NCBI GenBank assembly: GCA_945952245.1
Contig: CAMFHT010000004.1
Span: forward strand, 1 to 40,485
Length of the DNA: 40,485 nucleotides
Reading direction: 5' to 3'
Origin: an uncultured Rhizobium sp.
GTDB taxonomy: Bacteria > Pseudomonadota > Alphaproteobacteria > Rhizobiales > Rhizobiaceae
The position numbers and the translations under genes are program-made. Below, in pieces: positions 35,320-40,485 of this stretch. Each line of letters begins with the position of its first letter. The stretch's first letter is position 1. The notes under the pieces are model-generated. The model was not told the origin of the DNA and made no database searches. It saw nothing but the letters and a program-made list of their open reading frames with translations.

Positions 35320-38300
35320 TCACGCGACTGGCTGCAACAGGTCAGCGAGCGCGCCGAGTAGAACTGTGTCCGCAAACGGTTTCGTCACCTGTCGCGTCGG
35401 GCCGGCCGGCAGGTTCTCGACCTGCACGTGACCGGTAGCGAAAAGAAGCGGCAGGGCAGGGCGCATTTCGCGCGCCCGGTTGGCAAGCTCCACGCCCGTC
35501 ATGTCCGGCAGCCCGAAATCGGCCATCAGCACGTCGACCCGGTATTGCCGGAGTAGCGAAAGCGCCTCGGACCCGGACCCGGCTTCGAGCACCGTATAGC
35601 CCTCGTCCTCGAGGATTTCGGCAGTCGTCAGCCGGATCAGGTAATCGTCTTCGCAGAGAAGCACCACCGGCCCGCTTGCCGACACGCCGGCATTGGCGAT
35701 GTTGTCAGGCAGTGCCGCCGTGCTCGGCGCCAGCCCCTCAGGATTTGCCTCTTCGCTTCCTGCGCCGGTCTTTCCCGCGTTGTCGAGGGCGACCCTGATC
35801 TTCCGCGCCAGCGCCTCACGGGAATAGGGTTTGGCAAGGAGCTCGATGCCTTGTTCCTCCGGCATTTTAACGCCCGACCCATCCGCATAGCCCGAGGTAA
35901 AGAGCACGGCAATGTCAGGCTGATACTGCCGTGCGCGCCGAACCAGATCGTCGCTTTTCAAGGCGCCGGGCATGATCATGTCGCTGAACAGAAGATCGAT
36001 CCGCGCGCCGGATTCCAGCACCGTCAGTGCGCCTGGCCCGTCCTTCGCCCGCAGCACGCGGTAGCCGAGGTCCGAAAGCGTCGCCACGACCGTGTCCCTT
36101 ACAGCATCGTCGTCTTCGGCCACGAGAATGGTCTCGCTCCCGCCCCGGATCGGCGGCGGCGCGCTCTCGCTCGCCGTCTCGGCGTCTTCTCCGCCCGCAG
36201 CCCGCGGCAGATACATGCGGATCGTCGTTCCCTGTCCAGGCTGGCTTTCGATGATGACGTGACCGCCGGACTGCTTGACGAAGCCATAGACCATGGAAAG
36301 GCCGAGACCTGTGCCCTTGCCCTCCGGTTTCGTGGTGAAGAACGGCTCGAACACCTTTTCCATCACCTCCTGGCTCATGCCGCAGCCCGAATCTTTCACC
36401 GCAATCATCACGTACTGGCCCGCCGTAAGGTCTACGCGATGGTTGACGGAATAGGCGTCGATCAGCACGTTACGGACCTCGATCACCACATGGCCGCTAT
36501 CGTCCATGGCGTCGCGGGCGTTGATCGCGAGGTTCAGGATTGCGTTCTCGACATTGCCGGGATCGATCTCCGTGCTCCAAAGATTGTCCTCGATGACGGT
36601 TTCGACCGTCACCGCCTCGCCGAGCGCCCGGTGCAGGATGTCGTCCATATTGTTGATGAGCCGGCCAATGTTGATGACCTTCGGCGCGAGTGGCTGGCGT
36701 CGCCCGAAGGCGAGCAGCTGCGAAGCAAGCTTGGCACCGCGCGTTACCCCCTTGATGGCGTTCTGCAGGCGCTCCTCGAGTTTCGGGTGGCCGGCCATAT
36801 CCTTGGCGATCAGGTGCAGGTTACCGCTGATGACCTGCAGCAGATTGTTGAAATCATGGGCGATGCCGCCGGTGAGGTTGCCGATCGCCTCCATCTTCTG
36901 GCTCTGGCGCAGCGCATCCTGCGTCCGCAAGAGCTCGGCCGTCCTGGCTTCCACCCGCTGCTCCAGCGTCGCGGCGAGATCTGCAAGCGCGGCCTCGGCG
37001 CTCTTCTGGTCGTCGATGTCAGTGTTCGTGCCGATCCACCGCTTGATGTCCCCCATCCGGTTGCGGACCGGAACCGCACGCACGATGTGCCAGCGGTAGA
37101 CACCATCGCGCCGACGTAGGCGCAGCTCGCCCTTGTAGAGATGGCCATGCTCGACCGCGGCCTCCCAGGACTCGACGATCCGTGACAGGTCGTCCGGGTG
37201 CACCATGCGCGACCAGTTCTCGCCATCGAGCGAGCCCTTTGGAAGCCCGGCAAAGTCATAGGCCCGCTCGTTGAACCAGTCGATCTCGCCATTGCCGCGC
37301 GCGGTCCAGACGTGGTTCGGCATGGATTGTGCGAGAAGACGGAACTTTGCCTCGCTTTCGAGGATCGTCTGCTCTGCCTTCTTGCGGGCGGTAACGTCGA
37401 GCATCAGCACGGCGAACCGGTCGTTGTCGACCCGATGCACCCGCGCCTCGTACCAGCGGCCTTCCGGTGCCTTCATCTGCCATTCGAAGTCGGCGGCCTC
37501 GCCGGTCTGCAGCACCTGCGCGAAGGTGTCGATGACTGGGGGGCCGAGATCCGGCAAGGCCTCCGCCGCCGCAAGCGGTCTGCCATCGCCAGAAGGCATG
37601 ATACCTGCCTGCTGTGCAAAGGCCGGATTGTACTCCTCGATCCGGAAGTTGACGACACGACCAGTCCCGTCCCGGATGGCGTCGCCAATGAAGAAGCCTT
37701 CCTGCATCTGTTCGAACAGGTTCCGCCAGCGGCTTTCATGCTCGATCATCTGCCGCTCCGCATGCTTGCGGGCCGTAATGTCGTAGCACACGCCGACGAA
37801 GCGCCGGATGTCGCTGTCCGGCGCCGTCACTTCCTCGCCGCGCCGGGCGATCCAGTGGGTCTCTCCCGTGTGCGGATCGATGCGGCGGTATTCGATATAG
37901 TCGAGCGGATTGGTCTCGTTGTACTTCTGCAGCTTCTCGATCATCCGCATACGGTCGTCTGGATGGAGGAGCTGCAGGAGCTTCGTATCCGTGACGGGTT
38001 CGTCGGGACCAAGCCCCCAGATCTGGCGGAACTCCTCCGAAGCCAGCATGTGCCCGGTTTCCGGAAACCATTCGAACGTGCCGATGCCGCCGATCGCCTG
38101 CGCGATCCTCAGCCGCTGCTGAAGACGCGCGGACTCGGTGGTATCGCGGATAATGGCGAGTGCGCCATGGATCGTGCCGTTCTCGTCGAGCAGCGGGCTG
38201 AAGTCGAGCGAAAGAAAATAGTCCTGCCGCTTCCCGTCCCTTTCGACCCGGTGTGGCCTGTCCTGGTAGGACAGGCTCCGCCCCTCGAAGATGGACGTCA

Positions 38301-38610
38301 TGACTTTCTCGTAGAAGCCGGCCAGCTCCGGCCAGCTCGCCGAGATTGGTTCTCCCGCAACAGCGGGATGGCGGTCACCCGCGAGAGGGCGGAAGGCATC
38401 GTTGTAGATAACCTTGGCATTCCGTCCCCAGAGGATCATCATCGGAACCGACGTCCCCAGCAGCAGTGCCGAACTGGACTTTAGCAGCGGGTGCCAGCTG
38501 TCCCTCGGTCCTATTCCTGTCCTCGACCAGTCGAGGCGCGAAACGGGAGGCTCCACCGGCCCCTTCTCCCCCGTGTGATCCGGGTCGGGCGGTGTCATCT
38601 TGAAATTCAT
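35320..38610 (-). CDS. PAS-rich hybrid sensor histidine kinase with two receiver domains
   Basis: About 1096 aa, soluble. Four PAS regions (about 45-160, 170-285, 300-410, 415-540) are followed by the HisKA dimerisation helix with H585 (GGIAHDFNNLLQ), then HATPase (NLAINARDAM; GTGLGLSMVYGFVKQSGG). Two receiver domains follow, with D877 (LLFSDMIMPG) and D1031 (VLMADFGLPD). The first receiver is close to the FixL/BlrA hybrid-kinase type. The start is ATG 38610, preceded by GGGAAGG; the ORF track start at 38694 is upstream of the EcfG promoter. That promoter indicates induction by general stress. The output partner is unknown. Confidence 0.9.
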   Translation of the reverse strand: MNFKMTPPDPDHTGEKGPVEPPVSRLDWSRTGIGPRDSWHPLLKSSSALLLGTSVPMMILWGRNAKVIYNDAFRPLAGDRHPAVAGEPISASWPELAGFYEKVMTSIFEGRSLSYQDRPHRVERDGKRQDYFLSLDFSPLLDENGTIHGALAIIRDTTESARLQQRLRIAQAIGGIGTFEWFPETGHMLASEEFRQIWGLGPDEPVTDTKLLQLLHPDDRMRMIEKLQKYNETNPLDYIEYRRIDPHTGETHWIARRGEEVTAPDSDIRRFVGVCYDITARKHAERQMIEHESRWRNLFEQMQEGFFIGDAIRDGTGRVVNFRIEEYNPAFAQQAGIMPSGDGRPLAAAEALPDLGPPVIDTFAQVLQTGEAADFEWQMKAPEGRWYEARVHRVDNDRFAVLMLDVTARKKAEQTILESEAKFRLLAQSMPNHVWTARGNGEIDWFNERAYDFAGLPKGSLDGENWSRMVHPDDLSRIVESWEAAVEHGHLYKGELRLRRRDGVYRWHIVRAVPVRNRMGDIKRWIGTNTDIDDQKSAEAALADLAATLEQRVEARTAELLRTQDALRQSQKMEAIGNLTGGIAHDFNNLLQVISGNLHLIAKDMAGHPKLEERLQNAIKGVTRGAKLASQLLAFGRRQPLAPKVINIGRLINNMDDILHRALGEAVTVETVIEDNLWSTEIDPGNVENAILNLAINARDAMDDSGHVVIEVRNVLIDAYSVNHRVDLTAGQYVMIAVKDSGCGMSQEVMEKVFEPFFTTKPEGKGTGLGLSMVYGFVKQSGGHVIIESQPGQGTTIRMYLPRAAGGEDAETASESAPPPIRGGSETILVAEDDDAVRDTVVATLSDLGYRVLRAKDGPGALTVLESGARIDLLFSDMIMPGALKSDDLVRRARQYQPDIAVLFTSGYADGSGVKMPEEQGIELLAKPYSREALARKIRVALDNAGKTGAGSEEANPEGLAPSTAALPDNIANAGVSASGPVVLLCEDDYLIRLTTAEILEDEGYTVLEAGSGSEALSLLRQYRVDVLMADFGLPDMTGVELANRAREMRPALPLLFATGHVQVENLPAGPTRQVTKPFADTVLLGALADLLQPVA

Positions 38611-38653
38611 TGAGGCAAGCCTTCCCCCGGCTGAAGTCACAATTTTGGAAGTG

Positions 38654-38678
38654 AACGCACGAGGCGCGCTAAGGTTCC
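38654..38678 (-). promoter_or_regulatory. EcfG-type promoter of the hybrid kinase
   Basis: Minus-strand GGAAC (38678-38674), 16 bases, CGTT (38657-38654): exact consensus. The -10 is 44 bases before the kinase ATG. Confidence 0.78.
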
Positions 38679-38727
38679 CGACCGACCCCGACATTTTCGC
38701 TGCGTCGAATTGTGCCTCTCATCTCCC

Positions 38728-38753
38728 GGAACCGCAGCGACGCGCAGCGCGTT
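38728..38753 (+). promoter_or_regulatory. EcfG-type promoter of the BON-mpg-iron permease operon
   Basis: GGAAC (38728-38732), 17 bases, CGTT (38750-38753): exact consensus, 53 bases before the ATG of the BON-like gene. It lies back to back with the hybrid kinase promoter, 49 bases apart. Confidence 0.78.
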
Positions 38754-38805
38754 TTCGCCCGGGCCTCCTTTGTGGCCCTGTACCAGGGCGGAAGGGACGA
38801 AGACG

Positions 38806-39081
38806 ATGATTTTCAAGGAAAGAAGCTTTCGCGGTGAGATCCCTCTCGACGAAACCATGAAGACCACGCCCAGCGCAGAGGCCGATCTCGAGACGAGTGC
38901 GGCTGAATTCCTGGCCTCGCTTGGCGCGCTCGACGTGACGCAGGTCTCCGTCGTCGCGATCGATGGCGGTCTCGTCCTTTCCGGCTTCGTGCCGTCGGAG
39001 CACGAGGCTGTGGGTGTGGAGGCATCGCTCAAGGAGCACTTTCCGGAGGTTGCGGTCGAGAATCGGCTGCAGGTTGGCTAG
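38806..39081 (+). CDS. Small BON-like domain protein
   Basis: 91 aa, cytoplasmic, no signal peptide. Residues 30-90 (LASLGALDVTQVSVVAIDGG, then LVLSGFVPSEHEAV and VENRLQVG) have the alternating helix-strand pattern of BON domains, which bind membranes or phospholipids and occur in osmotically induced proteins. The match is by pattern, not by a strong motif. ATG 38806 has GAAGGGACG upstream; the longer ORF includes the promoter. First gene of an EcfG-controlled operon, one base before mpg. Confidence 0.65.
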   Translation: MIFKERSFRGEIPLDETMKTTPSAEADLETSAAEFLASLGALDVTQVSVVAIDGGLVLSGFVPSEHEAVGVEASLKEHFPEVAVENRLQVG

Positions 39082-39082
39082 C

Positions 39083-39697
39083 ATGTCTGCGACAGAAGCC
39101 CGCGATGTCAGGGCTTTCTGTAGCCGCGATGCCGTCAGCGTCGCCCGTGACCTCATCGGCTGCTCGCTCCTCTTTGCGGGTGCGGGTGGACGGATCGTGG
39201 AAACGGAAGCCTATACGGTGGATGATCCCGCTTCCCACAGCTTCCGCGGGATGACGTCCGCCAACGCCGCCATGTTCGGGCCGCCCGGCACCAGCTACGT
39301 CTACCGCATCTACGGCCTGCACCAATGTCTCAACGTGGTGTGTGCGGGGGCGAGCGCCGTCCTCATCCGGGCGCTCGAGCCGACCGAAGGCGTGGCTGAA
39401 ATGTCGGCGCGCCGCGGACCGGTGCCTGTGACAAGGCTCTGCCGCGGTCCCGGCAACCTCTGCGCGGCCCTTGGCGTCAACCTCGGTCACAACGGCCTGC
39501 CGCTCGATGCGTTTCCGTTTCATCTTGCTCCAGGCGAAGGACCTGACGTCGAACTGATCGAAGGGCCGCGAATCGGGATTTCCAGGAACACCGATATAGC
39601 CTGGCGCTTCGGCCTCGCCGGATCGGCGTGCCTAAGCCGCCCGTTTCCCCAAACACGCAGCAGATCCCTCAGAATTAGGGAAGGAACTCCATCATGA
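39083..39697 (+). CDS. mpg: DNA-3-methyladenine glycosylase (AAG/MPG type)
   Basis: Base-excision enzyme of 204 aa removing alkylated purines. The catalytic Glu is in GRIVETEAY, followed by HSFRGMTSANAAMFGPPGTS and the intercalating YVYRIYGLHQCLN. LCRGPGNLCAALGV is the family C-terminal block. ORF track start 38963 lies in the preceding gene; ATG 39083 is the natural start, one base after the BON-like stop. Placement in an EcfG-driven operon makes DNA repair part of the stress response here. ATGA overlap with the next gene. Confidence 0.93.
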   Translation: MSATEARDVRAFCSRDAVSVARDLIGCSLLFAGAGGRIVETEAYTVDDPASHSFRGMTSANAAMFGPPGTSYVYRIYGLHQCLNVVCAGASAVLIRALEPTEGVAEMSARRGPVPVTRLCRGPGNLCAALGVNLGHNGLPLDAFPFHLAPGEGPDVELIEGPRIGISRNTDIAWRFGLAGSACLSRPFPQTRSRSLRIREGTPS

Positions 39698-40155
39698 GTA
39701 CCCATCAGACCGCCACTGGCGACAGGAAATCAAGGGTCAACTACTTCGTCCTTTTCTCCACCGCCGTGTCCGATTGGGCCGGCAAACCGATCACCTTCGC
39801 GCTCGCAGTTGCGGGCATCCTGGTCTGGGCGATCCTCGGGCCCTTTCTCAACTACTCGGAAAGCTGGCAGCTGGTGGTCAACACTGCAACCACCATCATC
39901 ACATTCCTGATGATTTTCGTGCTGCAGAATTCTCAGAACCGCGACGCCAAGGCGCTTCAGGTGAAGCTCGACGAGCTGATCCTCACCAATGCGCGGGCGG
40001 AGAACTGCTACATCGGCGCCGAGGCGCTCGATGAACCGGAACTGCGCCGCCTGCGCGAAATGCTGGATGCCAAGCTGAAGGCGGTGGAGGACGCCGTGCG
40101 CAACGACGAGAACCCGCAGCCCGAGATCGACGAGATCAAGCAAATGGTCCGCTGA
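39694..40155 (+). CDS. Low-affinity iron permease family protein
   Basis: 153-aa inner-membrane protein of the PF04120 family. It has two hydrophobic segments: PITFALAVAGILVWAILGPF and, after SWQLVVNTATT, IITFLMIFVLQ, followed by the conserved NSQNRDAKALQVKLDELI. The soluble C-terminus is helical and acidic. The family is named from yeast Fet4, but bacterial members are not proven iron carriers, and many are general-stress regulon members. Coupled to mpg by a four-base overlap. Confidence 0.85.
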   Translation: MSTHQTATGDRKSRVNYFVLFSTAVSDWAGKPITFALAVAGILVWAILGPFLNYSESWQLVVNTATTIITFLMIFVLQNSQNRDAKALQVKLDELILTNARAENCYIGAEALDEPELRRLREMLDAKLKAVEDAVRNDENPQPEIDEIKQMVR

Positions 40156-40190
40156 GGTGTTTTCAGGCCGTTTTCGCGAGCAAAAACCGA

Positions 40191-40216
40191 GGAACCTTTC
40201 ATGGCGCCGATTGGTT
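40191..40216 (+). promoter_or_regulatory. Possible EcfG-type promoter of the terminal gene
   Basis: GGAAC (40191-40195), 17 bases, GGTT (40213-40216), keeping the TT but with one mismatch. 51 bases before the start of the truncated gene at 40268. Weaker than the four others. Confidence 0.5.
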
Positions 40217-40267
40217 TAGCTCCCGGAACGGCTCGCTGAAGGAGCCCTGACAAGAAGTGAGGACATC

Positions 40268-40485
40268 ATGAAGAAATTTGCGCTCATCGCCGCTCTGCTT
40301 GCCCTTTCTCCCACGCTCGCCGTGGCGCAGACCTCGGGTACGGACGCCGAAACCCCGGCCATCGCGACGCCTGACAGCAATAATCCCGATGCCCCCGTGC
40401 CCGGCAAGAACAGCTTCACCGAGAACCAGGCCCGCGAGCGCATCGCCGATGCCACGGATCTCGGACAGTTTGCCCGACGCCACCG
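40268..40485 (+). CDS. Putative secreted protein, 3' truncated
   Basis: Starts MKKFALIAALLALSPTLAVA, a clear Sec signal peptide with a cleavage site near residue 21. It continues Thr/Asp/Pro-rich, then SFTENQARERIADATDLGQF, and runs off the window, so it is missing from the ORF track. GTGAGGA precedes the ATG. No family is recognisable from 72 residues; a small periplasmic stress protein is plausible given the EcfG-like promoter. Confidence 0.75.
   Translation, partial: MKKFALIAALLALSPTLAVAQTSGTDAETPAIATPDSNNPDAPVPGKNSFTENQARERIADATDLGQFARRH

Noticed and set aside
35851-37119. 422-aa plus-strand ORF
   Set aside because: Opposite the hybrid kinase, no recognisable motif.
39683-39700. GGAAC before the iron permease gene as an EcfG -35
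   Set aside because: It is part of the ribosome-binding site, with no CGTT at the right spacing.

Overview
The window looks like chromosomal DNA of a rhizobial alphaproteobacterium (Rhizobiaceae-like: Rhizobium, Agrobacterium, Shinella or Ensifer relatives). This rests on the high GC content, the many ATGA/TGATG gene overlaps, the rhizobial-type L-rhamnose ABC operon with its own kinase and mutarotase, the PhyR-NepR-EcfG general stress response (GSR) locus, and an ExoY-like sugar transferase. I saw no rRNA, tRNA, insertion sequence, CRISPR array or phage gene. Species-level placement is not possible from the sequence alone.

Layout. 1-4.7 kb: 3' part of an L-rhamnose uptake operon (rhaT truncated by the window edge, then rhaP, rhaQ, rhaK, rhaU). 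4.9-8.4 kb: a kaiC-kaiB-HWE histidine kinase operon without kaiA. 8.6-15.0 kb: leucine catabolism operon (isovaleryl-CoA dehydrogenase, both methylcrotonyl-CoA carboxylase subunits, HMG-CoA lyase, methylglutaconyl-CoA hydratase-like crotonase), followed by an Lrp-type regulator. 15.5-22.5 kb, minus strand and convergent to it: thiolase, SDR dehydrogenase, then E1-alpha, E1-beta, E2 and E3 of the branched-chain 2-oxoacid dehydrogenase. The two blocks together carry branched-chain amino acid carbon from 2-oxoacids to acetyl-CoA and acetoacetate.

22.7-25.6 kb, minus strand: HI0933-like flavoprotein, PPP-family phosphatase, and an ExoY-like sugar transferase. 25.6-26.5 kb: an AT-richer stretch of about 0.9 kb with no convincing protein gene, but with a strong intrinsic terminator and a near-consensus sigma-54 promoter. 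26.5-32.5 kb: LysR regulator, glycerol-kinase-like FGGY kinase, FAD/NAD oxidoreductase, DAO-BFD (GlpA-like) dehydrogenase, and a divergent DeoR/GlpR-type repressor. This looks like a polyol or polyol-phosphate oxidation module.

32.5-35.3 kb: the core GSR locus. It has an HWE-type kinase and PhyR on the minus strand, and NepR and EcfG on the plus strand, with two back-to-back EcfG promoters (GGAAC-N16-CGTT type) between phyR and nepR. 35.3-40.5 kb: a PAS-rich hybrid histidine kinase diverging from a BON-like protein, a 3-methyladenine DNA glycosylase and a low-affinity iron permease family protein. A second pair of back-to-back EcfG promoters lies between them. The window ends in a truncated secreted protein gene.

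The most interesting features are the kaiC-kaiB-kinase module, whose kinase is of the same HWE class that feeds PhyR; the two mirrored EcfG promoter pairs, which mark the hybrid kinase and DNA repair genes as probable GSR regulon members; and the orphan sigma-54 promoter and terminator in the gene-free stretch.
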